From a virus: DNA of 37,624 bases. The notes below the pieces were generated by a model. It saw only the letters and a program-made list of their open reading frames with translations. It was not told the origin of the DNA and searched no databases. Where the stretch lies: the IMG/VR virus record IMGVR_UViG_3300034122_000469, positions 1 to 37,624 of that record; one strand, given 5' to 3'. The position numbers and the translations under genes were made by a program. Below, piece after piece: positions 24,794 to 31,290 of the stretch (positions are counted from its first letter, which is position 1; each line of letters starts with the position of its first letter).

Positions 24794-24823
24794 CTCACCA
24801 CCCATCCCGCCTACTCTGGCGGC
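24784..24823 (+). promoter_or_regulatory. Late-type promoter, copy 3 (leaderless start)
   Basis: ACCCGGTATGACTCA (24783-24797) resembles ACCCGGTCTGACTCA at 2589. A -35-like ATGACT is followed by 16 bases and a -10-like TACTCT (24812-24817), then GGCGGC and the ATG at 24824. CCGGT to the -10 end is 33 bases, as in the other two copies. Start of transcription would fall on the ATG, giving a leaderless mRNA; there is no Shine-Dalgarno site. It would drive the membrane/lysis-like genes. Confidence 0.65.
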
Positions 24824-25195
24824 ATGGTTGCCGACGCTCCACTTGCTGCCGCTGCGCCGTTCAATGACATCTCGCAGAAGGTGTCGGCGTTTCTCGTCAC
24901 CGCCAAGGTTGCTGCGAAAGACGGGCTGACGCTCACGGAGTTCGGCTGTCTCGTCGCCGCTCTCGTGCGGCTGGCTGTCGAGACGCTAGACACAACGAAA
25001 ACGCTGACGGGCGAGGAGAAGCGAGCCATCGTGCTTGAGGCTGTCGGCGTGCTTTTCGACTCGGTCGCCGTGCTGTGCGTGCCGGTCGCCATGTACCCGT
25101 TTTGGTACTTCGTCAGGCCAGCCGCTCGCGCACTCGTCATCGCTATCGCTGCCGGGACTATCGAGATTCTCCTGCCCCTACTGAGGAAGCCGTGA
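24824..25195 (+). CDS. Membrane protein at start of lysis-like cluster
   Basis: The 123-residue protein has a soluble N-terminal helical half (VSAFLVTAKVAAKDGLTLTE) and a strongly hydrophobic C-terminal half with one or two membrane segments (VLFDSVAVLCVPVAMYPFWY, ALVIAIAAGTIEILLPLL). Size, hydrophobicity and place in front of a predicted lysis enzyme would fit a holin or a membrane adaptor. No named holin family is recognised. Its stop overlaps the next start (GTGA at 25192). Confidence 0.5.
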   Translation: MVADAPLAAAAPFNDISQKVSAFLVTAKVAAKDGLTLTEFGCLVAALVRLAVETLDTTKTLTGEEKRAIVLEAVGVLFDSVAVLCVPVAMYPFWYFVRPAARALVIAIAAGTIEILLPLLRKP

Positions 25196-25746
25196 TTACA
25201 GCACTGCTTGTTGCCGTCGCGGTCTATGCTCTCGCTGGGCAGCAGATCGCAGAGAAGTTCAAGGCGTTCATCGCCACGGCGAAGTGGCCGACGTTTGACG
25301 GCAAGCACGTTGCAGCGGTGGCGTTGCTCGTGGCTGCGGCGATTGCGTTCGCGCCGCAGCGGCAAGCACCGCAGCCATCCCCTGCCCCGGTGCCGCCGGA
25401 TGCGTTCACGCTCAAGGGAAAATTTATCGGTGAGCGCGCCGCCTCGGACGCCAGTGTCCTGTCCGCCTTGTGCTCAGAACTCGCAGATTGCATCGAGTAC
25501 GACGGGCAACACGACCAGCGGCTTAAGACGGGCGTGGCGTTTGACGAGTTGAGGATCGCAGCCCGTGAGATGCGATGCCGTGGCGAGTCGATTGGTGCCC
25601 GGCAGCCGCACGCCAAAGAAGCCATCCATAAGTTCTTAGACGACGCTGTGGGCTCATCTGGCGGTCCGGTGACTCCTGAGAGCCGTGCGGCGTGGGTGTC
25701 GGCACTCCGTGACCTGTCGAGGGCTGCTGCCGATGTCACGCGCTGA
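25192..25746 (+). CDS. Membrane-anchored protein of unknown function
   Basis: The 184-residue protein starts at GTG 25192 with GAGGA before it. It has an N-terminal membrane helix (ITALLVAVAVYALAG), a second at about 38-53 (HVAAVALLVAAAIAFAP), a Pro-rich linker and a soluble domain with VLSALCSELADCIEYDGQHD, AFDELRIAAREMRCRG and TPESRAAWVSALRDL. A two-helix anchor with a helical exposed domain could act in lysis (spanin- or antiholin-like), but this is inference. It overlaps the peptidase gene by 14 bases. Confidence 0.55.
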   Translation: MITALLVAVAVYALAGQQIAEKFKAFIATAKWPTFDGKHVAAVALLVAAAIAFAPQRQAPQPSPAPVPPDAFTLKGKFIGERAASDASVLSALCSELADCIEYDGQHDQRLKTGVAFDELRIAAREMRCRGESIGARQPHAKEAIHKFLDDAVGSSGGPVTPESRAAWVSALRDLSRAAADVTR

Positions 25747-26869
25747 TCGCTGGTCACTGTCTGCCGTATCGTTCGTCGTCGTCATGGCGATTCTCGGCGT
25801 GCTGGTCGAGCGTGCCACTCGCCGCACGGCTGACGCCATTGACGCACGGTTTGGCTACACGCCTGATCCTGTCGGTACGCGACAGTTTCTTGACACGCTC
25901 GGCGACGAGAAGTTCTTCAGCCAGGCGGGTGCCGAGGCGATGAAGGAAGCCAAAGGCATTGACGTCTTTCTGTATCGCCAACTAGATGCCGCACATCGAG
26001 CACGCTACGGCAAGCCGTTTGTCGTCGGCAGGCAACTCATCGGTGATTGCACCAGCTGGGGCGGGATGCACGCCGTGGCTGTTGCGGATGCCGTCTCATG
26101 GTCGCTTGGCAAACTCCCAGAGCCACCGCTGCTGCCGGCTACCGAGCCACTGTACGGTGGCGCTCGCGTCGAAGCCCGAGGAAAGCCGGGTGATGGCGCC
26201 CAGCCGTACGGCGGATTCTCCGATGGTGCCACTGGCTTCGGCGTCGCCAAGTTCCTCCGCGAGTACGGCGTGGTCTATCGGCAGAAGTATCCGACCGTTG
26301 ATTTGACAGAGTATTCCGGCGAGCGTGCGAAGCAGTACGGTGCCTACGGCTGCGGCGGCCAGGGCGACGCGGGCCGCTTGGATGCCGAGGCGAAAAAGCA
26401 CCCGCTGCGGCATGTGGTCGCCGTCCGCACTTGGGCAGAACTGGCTGCGGCTATCGAGTCTGGCTATCCCGTAACTCTCGCGTCTAGCCAAGGCTTTCAG
26501 TCTGTCCGCAACAAGGACGGAATCGCCGAAGCATCCGGCACATGGATGCACCAACAAGTAGCAATAGCGATCCGCCACAAGAAGAATGGCTCGCCTGACG
26601 ACTTGGTGCTGATCTTGAACTCGTGGGGGCCAAACTGGATCGCAGGCCCGAAGGTTCCGGCAGACATGCCAGACGGCTCGTACTGGGCTCGTCGTTCTGT
26701 CGTTGAGACTCGGATGCTCGAAGACGCATGGGCCATCGGCGACACGGACGGCTTCAAGTACCGGGACATTCACCACGGCAACTGGCTCGCCCCTGCGCCG
26801 CCTGAGAAGCAGGCTCGCAAGCCGTCGCCCGCTCGCCTGATCGCTGACACATTCCATCTCGCACAGTAG
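25733..26869 (+). CDS. Membrane-anchored papain-like cysteine peptidase
   Basis: The 378-residue protein has a hydrophobic N-terminal segment at 9-25 (LSAVSFVVVMAILGVLV) that could be a signal anchor. The body shows C1-family landmarks in order: Q101 and C106 in RQLIGDCTSWGG, H273 in WMHQQVAIAI, and N296 in LILNSWGPNW, where NSWG is the classical papain signature. The N-terminal anchor suggests export and action in the envelope. It sits among membrane-protein genes where an endolysin would be expected, and no other lytic enzyme was found in the window. Cleavage of envelope proteins or peptide cross-links is a reasonable role; the substrate is unknown. Confidence 0.75.
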   Translation: MSRADRWSLSAVSFVVVMAILGVLVERATRRTADAIDARFGYTPDPVGTRQFLDTLGDEKFFSQAGAEAMKEAKGIDVFLYRQLDAAHRARYGKPFVVGRQLIGDCTSWGGMHAVAVADAVSWSLGKLPEPPLLPATEPLYGGARVEARGKPGDGAQPYGGFSDGATGFGVAKFLREYGVVYRQKYPTVDLTEYSGERAKQYGAYGCGGQGDAGRLDAEAKKHPLRHVVAVRTWAELAAAIESGYPVTLASSQGFQSVRNKDGIAEASGTWMHQQVAIAIRHKKNGSPDDLVLILNSWGPNWIAGPKVPADMPDGSYWARRSVVETRMLEDAWAIGDTDGFKYRDIHHGNWLAPAPPEKQARKPSPARLIADTFHLAQ

Positions 26870-26878
26870 GAGACGCCT

Positions 26879-27106
26879 ATGTCGCTCGTCATGTGGCTCG
26901 TATTCGGCGCGATCGCCGGCGGCATCGCCAAGTGGCTGATGCCGGGACGCTGTCCCGAGGGCTGGGTGCCCACCATCGGACTCGGCATCATCGGTTCGCT
27001 CGCGGGCGGCCTGCCGTTTGGCGACGCTCCTGCTGGTCTTATCGGAAGCGTGATCGGTGCCTGCGTCGTGATGTTCCTGTACTCGTTGTGGAGCGTGGAC
27101 CGATGA
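26879..27106 (+). CDS. Transglycosylase-associated-like (GlsB/YeaQ) membrane protein
   Basis: The 75-residue protein has three hydrophobic segments with glycine zippers: MWLVFGAIAGGIAKWLMPG, TIGLGIIGSLAGGLPFG and GLIGSVIGACVVMFLYSLW. This is the plan of the GlsB/YeaQ/YmgE (Transgly_assoc) family. Members are small stress-linked membrane proteins of unclear role; in a phage lysis region a holin-like function is possible. GGAG lies before the ATG (TAGGAGACGCCTATG). Its stop overlaps the next gene. Confidence 0.75.
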   Translation: MSLVMWLVFGAIAGGIAKWLMPGRCPEGWVPTIGLGIIGSLAGGLPFGDAPAGLIGSVIGACVVMFLYSLWSVDR

Positions 27107-27366
27107 CCAAACGAGAGATTCAATCCGCCGTCGTCGTGGGCCTGGTCGCAGTGATGCTGACGTGGTGGGCAGCGACATCGGACTACAGCCCAGTGAAGCC
27201 CGAGCCGAGCCGCCCGGTGTTGCGACTGATTCAGCGGCTCGCCCGCCTTGGACTGTGGACGATGATGTTTGTCGAGCCGCCACCGGCAGAGCCGCAGCAC
27301 TACGTCGTACACGCACGGGTAGACGAGCACGGGCACAGAGTGATCAATCACGGGCAAGGATGGTGA
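27103..27366 (+). CDS. Single-span membrane protein
   Basis: The 87-residue protein has one N-terminal membrane helix (AVVVGLVAVMLTWWA, about 9-23) and then a Pro-rich soluble part with PPPAEPQHYVVHARVDEHGH. It is coupled to the previous gene by ATGA. It may belong to the lysis cluster, for example as a spanin-like partner, but it lacks a lipobox and coiled coil, so the function is open. Confidence 0.5.
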   Translation: MTKREIQSAVVVGLVAVMLTWWAATSDYSPVKPEPSRPVLRLIQRLARLGLWTMMFVEPPPAEPQHYVVHARVDEHGHRVINHGQGW

Positions 27367-27371
27367 GACGC

Positions 27372-27677
27372 ATGTGGCAATACATCCTCTCGGTGCTCGC
27401 CGCTCTGTCGGCTGATCCCGCACAGATCGACCAAGAGGCTCCTAGAGCCTCGGCGGCGGTCTCAGTGGCCTATGCCGCCACGGCACCGGACAAGGCTCCA
27501 GAACCGAAGCCAGAGCCTAAACCGGGCTGCTGCACGGACTGCGGCGGGCGTGGCTACATCGTCCATGGAGACGGGCACCGGACGCCGTGCCCGTGCCCGG
27601 CGTCGTGCAAGTGCAAAGCCTCCCCCGGCGCGTCGCTCACGCCTGCTGCACCTACTACGCCTGCGGGCAAGAGGTGA
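27372..27677 (+). CDS. Secreted-type protein with Cys/Gly zinc-finger-like motif
   Basis: The 101-residue protein has a hydrophobic start (MWQYILSVLAALSADP) that could be a short signal peptide, a Pro/Lys/Glu linker, and CCTDCGGRGYIVHGDGHRTP followed by CPCPASCKC. C-x-x-C-x-G-x-G with a later C-x-C resembles half of a DnaJ-type zinc finger. GGTGAG before the ATG is the ribosome site. The function is unknown; it may bind metal or form disulfides outside the membrane. Confidence 0.55.
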   Translation: MWQYILSVLAALSADPAQIDQEAPRASAAVSVAYAATAPDKAPEPKPEPKPGCCTDCGGRGYIVHGDGHRTPCPCPASCKCKASPGASLTPAAPTTPAGKR

Positions 27678-28057
27678 CGGTGAGTGACGCGCCGGCTGGG
27701 ATGCTGGCGCACCTGCGTGGCCGGCTCAGAGAAGAGGTCGGCCCGCGAGCCGTCAAGGCTGGGCGTGCGTTCGATGAGTTCGTGGACGCCGTCTGTCGCT
27801 GCTGGAACTGCGAGCACTGGACGAAGCTCGCTAGGGCGCAGCCAGAAAGCGAGATGGCAGCAGTGCGTGACGCCAAGGTCTTGATCGCCAAGGTGCGAGA
27901 AGACGTCGAAGCCATGTGGGGCGATTCGCCGGAACTCCAGAAACTCTACAGCGATGTCGGCACTGACGCCGTCGAGTCGTTCGCCCGGCTGTGGTTCGAG
28001 AGCATGGCGAACCGTACGTGGATGCGGCAGGCTTGCCGGGAAGCACGGAAAACTTGA
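27674..28057 (+). CDS. Hypothetical helical protein
   Basis: The 127-residue protein is mostly helical: GMLAHLRGRLREEVGPRAVK, FDEFVDAVCRCWNCEHWTKL, and AAVRDAKVLIAKVREDVEAM. It contains a C-R-C-W-N-C cluster. GTG 27674 is chosen because it overlaps the previous stop (GTGA), the same junction type seen elsewhere here; GTG 27680 is also possible. No family is recognised. Confidence 0.5.
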   Translation: MTVSDAPAGMLAHLRGRLREEVGPRAVKAGRAFDEFVDAVCRCWNCEHWTKLARAQPESEMAAVRDAKVLIAKVREDVEAMWGDSPELQKLYSDVGTDAVESFARLWFESMANRTWMRQACREARKT

Positions 28058-28079
28058 CACGTTGACGACACTCGCACGC
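28054..28079 (+). promoter_or_regulatory. TTGACACG motif ahead of a start, copy 2
   Basis: TTGACACG (28054-28061) overlaps the stop of the preceding gene and stands 18 bases before the ATG at 28080, as at 22588. The downstream gene has no Shine-Dalgarno site. Whether this is a promoter is open. Confidence 0.25.
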
Positions 28080-28469
28080 ATGGGCGAGGTCCAGCGGTCA
28101 CTACTGAGCGACGACGAATTGCCACCACCGAAGGGCAAGAAACGCCGCATGCCCGAAAGGCTCTCGCCGCAGCTGCGGAAGTGGCTGACGCAACTCGCTC
28201 GCGTCGGTGCCCGAATCACTTGGACGATCGAACTGCTCTACGACCCACGCAAGGGCGGGCAGGGCGAGTTGTGCGACAGAGCCAAGGCAGGCGATCACAC
28301 GCTAGTGCTCGACACTGTCCGCGAGGTGGAGTACCGAGCGGCAGCACTGGCCGAGGACATTGAAGCGTTCATGACGCCACCGGATAGGCTGCCGTCTGAG
28401 CCCGGCAAGCCAGCCAGGGTGGAAGCGATGGCGAGAAGGCAGGCGGCGAAGCTGCACATCTTCGACTGA
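28080..28469 (+). CDS. Hypothetical basic helical protein
   Basis: The 129-residue protein has a Pro/Lys-rich start (LPPPKGKKRRMPERLSPQ), a central helix region (LRKWLTQLARVGARITWTIE), an acidic helical stretch (VREVEYRAAALAEDIEAFM) and a basic end. It may bind nucleic acid, but no domain is recognised. It is the last rightward gene of the late side and faces the leftward block across a hairpin. Confidence 0.5.
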   Translation: MGEVQRSLLSDDELPPPKGKKRRMPERLSPQLRKWLTQLARVGARITWTIELLYDPRKGGQGELCDRAKAGDHTLVLDTVREVEYRAAALAEDIEAFMTPPDRLPSEPGKPARVEAMARRQAAKLHIFD

Positions 28470-28477
28470 TCGTATCG

Positions 28478-28505
28478 GCAAACGTCGCTTTTTCGTCGCG
28501 TTTGC
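28478..28505. terminator. Hairpin between convergent genes
   Basis: GCAAACG (28478-28484) pairs with CGTTTGC (28499-28505) around a 14-base loop with TTTTT. It lies between the rightward gene ending at 28469 and the leftward gene ending at 28555, the expected place for a bidirectional terminator. The rest of the 85-base gap shows nothing clear. Confidence 0.5.
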
Positions 28506-28554
28506 AACACGTTTGGGGGATGTGTCGCTGCACATAACATGACGATTTGTGCGA

Positions 28555-28842
28555 TTAGGTGTGCAGTCGAGTCCGCAGAGAGCGAAGCGTTGCGGCGTAA
28601 GTTGGCACTCTGCCGCCCTCGCCGTATGACAACTGCGAAAACCACCTAATCGCCTCCCGCTCCTCGTCGGTCAGCGTGAAGTTCAGCGAGCAATGCTGCG
28701 TTACCGTGCCGCGAACGTGCGGGCATGCTGCACCGTTCCGCAGTCGCTCGATCTCGTTCGCGGCTTCGTCCATCAGGTCTTGTGCAGACTCCGCATCTGC
28801 GGCGTGGCACCACGTCCGAAGTCGTTCAACGATGTCAGTCAT
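28555..28842 (-). CDS. Small phage protein (TDIVERLR type)
   Basis: The 95-residue protein opens with MTDIVERLRTWCHAADAE and continues DLMDEAANEIERLRN, a pattern common in small phage proteins of unknown function. A CPHVRGTVTQHC segment gives two Cys and two His. The end, TLTDEEREAIRWFSQ, is a helix. The ATG at 28842 is preferred to a TTG one codon upstream. It overlaps the end of the next leftward gene by eight bases, so both are read together. Confidence 0.65.
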   Translation of the reverse strand: MTDIVERLRTWCHAADAESAQDLMDEAANEIERLRNGAACPHVRGTVTQHCSLNFTLTDEEREAIRWFSQLSYGEGGRVPTYAATLRSLRTRLHT

Positions 28843-29047
28843 CAAGCAGCCCCGGCCTTTCTCTGAGCGTTTCGCGGATCTCCTCTAGGTGCCGCCGCGT
28901 TTCCGCTGACGGCTCGCCGTGCTTGAGCACGCCACGGCAATACTGGTCAACCTGCCAGATCGCAGATTTGGCGTCAGCGCCCTGCATGGCAGCGGTGAAC
29001 TCGGCCTGCTCTTCGGGCAAACGGAAGCGAAGGATGACGTGTGGCAT
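28835..29047 (-). CDS. Small phage protein (LPEEQ type)
   Basis: The 70-residue protein reads MPHVILRFRLPEEQAEFTAA, then AIWQVDQYCRGVLKHG and a helical end. A strand followed by LPEEQ-x-E and a W/L-rich helix is a plan found in many small phage proteins of unknown role. A GTG start at 29074 would add nine residues; neither start has a strong ribosome site. It lies between the integrase and the preceding small gene on the same strand. Confidence 0.6.
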   Translation of the reverse strand: MPHVILRFRLPEEQAEFTAAMQGADAKSAIWQVDQYCRGVLKHGEPSAETRRHLEEIRETLRERPGLLDD

Positions 29048-29151
29048 TCCAGATTCCAGAAAGTGGAACGCCACCCGGCTGGGTGGGCGACACGGTTTAT
29101 CAGTCCGCTGCCGGCCAGCCGGGCGACGTCATGGGTAGTGTGCCACGGGCG

Positions 29152-30123
29152 TCAAGTAGCGTTGTTTTCTGGTGGCTTTTCGTCGCTCGCAGGCGGGGCG
29201 TCGGCGGGCTTCTCTGGCGGCTGCTCGCTGGCCGGCGGCTTTGGCGTCGTCAGGTCAAGCGGTGGCAGCAGGTCAATCGCCGTCTGTTTCGGCTTGGCAA
29301 TGGTTACGTCGATGTAGTGGGCTTTTGTGATGGCAGGATTGGAATGATCAAGCAGCTGGGTTGCTGCCGCGTCACCGCCGGCAAGTGCCATGTAGCTGGC
29401 CGCTGACTTACGCAGCCCGTGGAAGCCACGGTTCGTGACGCTTGCCCGCTTGCAAAGCAGCCCGAAGTGGTGCCACAAGGTGCTTTTGTCAGCCGTCCAC
29501 GGCCAGACGAGATCGTCAGGCTTGCCTCGGATCTGCTCCAGCCACTTGCACTGCTCCTCTGAGATCGTCCGCAGGATGTCGCGGGTCGCACCTTTCCGAC
29601 CCTCGGCTGGGAAGATGACGATTCGCTGCGTCGTGTCCACGTCACGCCAGCGGAGTGCCAGATGCGAGCCGATCCGCTCGGCGGTCTCCCAGCATGACCG
29701 GATCAGCGGCGGAAAGAAAAGGTGCGGCGGCAGCGTGGTAGGCTTTATACGGGGCCGTCGCTGCAAAGCCTGCCGCAAGAGGGCTGAGACCTCATCGACC
29801 GTGTAGCCTCGCGGTATGCGTCCTGGTGCCCGTATCTGGGCCAGCGTCGGGAACTGGTCCACGTATCTTCGCTTGGCACAGTAGGACCACAGGGCAGAAA
29901 TCTGGTTTCGGTCCTTTCTGGCCGTGGCGGCTGACCGCACGGCTCGCCGGCTGGCAACGTAGGTCTGAACCACCAGCGGGTCGAGGTGCTCGGTTGTCGG
30001 CTCCGTTTTCAGTTGGTCTGCCCAGCGGGCAAACGTCAGACGGTATTGCCGCCTGCACTGGTCGGAATGTGCCCGCAGCACTGCGTACTCGTTTTCGTAG
30101 ATGTCCCGTAGTATTCTGGTCAT
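29152..30123 (-). CDS. int: Tyrosine recombinase / integrase
   Basis: The 323-residue enzyme cuts and joins attP and attB to integrate the phage. An N-terminal SAM-like core-binding part (about 1-95) includes YRLTFARWADQLK. Catalytic residues seen are R150 (ERIGSHLALRWRD), K177 (AEGRKGATRD), H235 and R238 (HGLR), H260 (LLDHSN) and Y270 (AHYID). The C-terminus is a Pro/Glu-rich tail from about 285. GGAGAA lies six bases before the ATG. It is transcribed leftward, away from the early operon. Its presence makes the phage temperate. Confidence 0.95.
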   Translation of the reverse strand: MTRILRDIYENEYAVLRAHSDQCRRQYRLTFARWADQLKTEPTTEHLDPLVVQTYVASRRAVRSAATARKDRNQISALWSYCAKRRYVDQFPTLAQIRAPGRIPRGYTVDEVSALLRQALQRRPRIKPTTLPPHLFFPPLIRSCWETAERIGSHLALRWRDVDTTQRIVIFPAEGRKGATRDILRTISEEQCKWLEQIRGKPDDLVWPWTADKSTLWHHFGLLCKRASVTNRGFHGLRKSAASYMALAGGDAAATQLLDHSNPAITKAHYIDVTIAKPKQTAIDLLPPLDLTTPKPPASEQPPEKPADAPPASDEKPPENNAT

Positions 30124-30167
30124 TTCGATTCTCCATCGCGTGAGGTTACTGAGTTGACGTATACTAA

Positions 30168-30233
30168 TGTACAGAACCCAAACGAGCTATCCTCCACTTG
30201 AGTTTGGGTTATTTGAGTTTTGTACACCCAAAC
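30168..30233. repeat. Direct and inverted repeats beside int (attP arm or operator candidate)
   Basis: TGTACA-GA-ACCCAAAC (30168-30183) recurs as TGTAC-ACCCAAAC (30221-30233). GTTTGGGTT (30202-30210) forms a 9-bp perfect inverted repeat with AACCCAAAC at 30175-30183. TTGAGTTT also occurs twice between them. This A/T-rich 203-base gap between the divergent int and HTH genes is a natural place for Int/Xis arm sites or for repressor sites. No att core can be named without the host site. Confidence 0.5.
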
Positions 30234-30291
30234 AAAGGTAGAGCCGTGACGGTGCCTCGGGCAAATTGGGCGGTTTTTAGGCGGGAAACGC

Positions 30292-30325
30292 TTGACTCGG
30301 CTAACGCAGCCGTTAGTATCGGGGC
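30292..30325 (+). promoter_or_regulatory. Early promoter P1 with palindromic operator
   Basis: The -35 TTGACT (30292-30297), a 16-base spacer and the -10 TAGTAT (30314-30319) lie just before the ATG at 30326, so the mRNA would start on or next to the A of the ATG. The perfect palindrome CTAACG-CAGC-CGTTAG (30301-30316) fills the spacer and overlaps the -10. A bound protein would block RNA polymerase. Confidence 0.75.
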
Positions 30326-30577
30326 ATGGTTGTGGCATCACCCGACGAATCGTGGCTCACCGTCTCGGAGGCAGCAAAGCAAGCTGGCTGCACCGATGGA
30401 TGGGTGCGCCTGCTGCTTGGTGACGGTCGGCTAAAAGGCTGGAAGGCTGGCGAGCGAGCCTGGCTGATCCACAAGACCGACGTCGAGACGCTCAAAAGCT
30501 CCCTGACGACCCGGTCTGTCGGCAGGCGGGACGCCAAGCCAGCGACCCCGAAAAAGCGGAAAACCCGCAAGAAATAG
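30326..30577 (+). CDS. Excisionase-like helix-turn-helix protein
   Basis: The 83-residue protein has a MerR/HTH_17-type winged-helix plan: SWLTVSEAAKQAGCTDGWVR, a wing-like GDGRLKGWKAGERAWLI, and HKTDVETL. The end is very basic (KPATPKKRKTRKK). Such proteins act as excisionases (Xis/Cox) that direct excision by Int, or as small regulators. It is read divergently from int and its own promoter carries the operator, so it may repress itself. No Shine-Dalgarno site is present; the start seems leaderless. Confidence 0.8.
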   Translation: MVVASPDESWLTVSEAAKQAGCTDGWVRLLLGDGRLKGWKAGERAWLIHKTDVETLKSSLTTRSVGRRDAKPATPKKRKTRKK

Positions 30578-30586
30578 GGGCTTTTC

Positions 30587-30608
30587 AGGAATTCCGAAAA
30601 AAATTCCT
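30587..30608 (+). terminator. Hairpin after the HTH gene
   Basis: AGGAATT (30587-30593) pairs with AATTCCT (30602-30608) around CCGAAAAAA... about ten bases after the HTH gene stop. It could end the short P1 transcript before promoter P2. There is no clear T-run on the plus strand. Confidence 0.4.
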
Positions 30609-30616
30609 CACCCCCC

Positions 30617-30651
30617 TTGCAAGCAACTAACGATAACGCTAGTATGGTGCC
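30617..30651 (+). promoter_or_regulatory. Early promoter P2 with palindromic operator
   Basis: The -35 TTGCAA (30617-30622), a 17-base spacer and the -10 TAGTAT (30640-30645) enclose CTAACG-ATAA-CGCTAG (30627-30642), the P1 operator with a changed centre and one arm mismatch. An ATG lies at 30652, six bases after the -10, as at P1. Confidence 0.7.
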
Positions 30652-30696
30652 ATGCGAGCGATTGAGACTCGCGGACGACGAACCGGAGACGAAACG

Positions 30697-30996
30697 ATGA
30701 AGACCTCGACCAAGACCGCCGCCGCCAAGTTCGCCGCCGCAGCCCGCGAGGCTGGTTGGAAGATCAGCAGCCGTGAAAACGTCGTCACGATCACCAAGCA
30801 CTTCACGCCCAACAGCCGCGACGAGTTCGTCAAGCTGGACGGCGAGTATTACGGCATCCTGTCGCTGGTCGCGGCCCGAGGCGGCAGCATCTGGGGCACG
30901 GACGGCTCGGGCGTCGGTGGCTACTCGGCCATGCTGCACGGCTGCTTCACGATGAACATCAGCGGAGTCAGTCAAGCGTTCATCGCCGCTCTCTGA
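30697..30996 (+). CDS. Early hypothetical protein
   Basis: The 99-residue protein reads MKTSTKTAAAKFAAAAREAG, WKISSRENVVTITKHF, and later GSIWGTDGSGVGGYSAMLHG. The start at 30697 is chosen for GGAG eight bases before it. An in-frame ATG at 30652 right behind the -10 of P2 would add 15 basic residues as a leaderless start, and cannot be excluded. The fold is not recognised. As the first product of P2 it is likely an early protein. Confidence 0.55.
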   Translation: MKTSTKTAAAKFAAAAREAGWKISSRENVVTITKHFTPNSRDEFVKLDGEYYGILSLVAARGGSIWGTDGSGVGGYSAMLHGCFTMNISGVSQAFIAAL

Positions 30997-31005
30997 CACC
31001 ACCAC

Positions 31006-31031
31006 GCCCGCCGGCAACTGGGCCGGCGGGC
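31006..31031 (+). terminator. GC-rich hairpin
   Basis: GCCCGCCGG (31006-31014) pairs perfectly with CCGGCGGGC (31023-31031) around an 8-base loop, ten bases after the stop at 30996. No T-run follows. It may limit read-through into the next gene, whose ribosome site lies just behind it. Confidence 0.6.
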
Positions 31032-31053
31032 AACACACGGAAAGGATTCCGCC

Positions 31054-31290
31054 ATGCTCCGCGACACACTCAAAGCCGCTCTCGTCATCGCCTGCATGAC
31101 CATCGGTGCCGAGTTGCTGGTCGAGACGCGATTCGAGATCGCCGCCATCGACATCGCACACCGCCAGGCTCTCGCGCCGCAGGTCGTTGCCCAGCAGATG
31201 CCGCCGCAGATGGAGCCGCCCGGTCGGCTTCGCCAGTTCGGACGTTCGGCAATCAACCTTGCTGACGCAGCCCTAAGCATTCTCCGTTGA
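31054..31290 (+). CDS. Small membrane-linked hypothetical protein
   Basis: The 78-residue protein has an N-terminal hydrophobic helix (LKAALVIACMTIGAELLV) followed by a polar part with Gln/Pro (VVAQQMPPQMEPPGR). AAAGGA lies upstream of the ATG. It could be an early membrane protein, for example for superinfection exclusion, but there is no motif to prove it. Its last bases overlap the -35 of promoter P3. Confidence 0.5.
   Translation: MLRDTLKAALVIACMTIGAELLVETRFEIAAIDIAHRQALAPQVVAQQMPPQMEPPGRLRQFGRSAINLADAALSILR

Noticed and set aside
26096-27316. Minus-strand open frame of 406 codons opposite the peptidase and small membrane genes
   Set aside because: Product is Arg/Ala/Ser-rich with no domains, spans several well-packed forward genes and has no matching promoter or ribosome site.
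28470-30330. tRNA gene as integration target near int
   Set aside because: No cloverleaf or GTTCGANNC T-loop was seen on either strand in the gaps around int.
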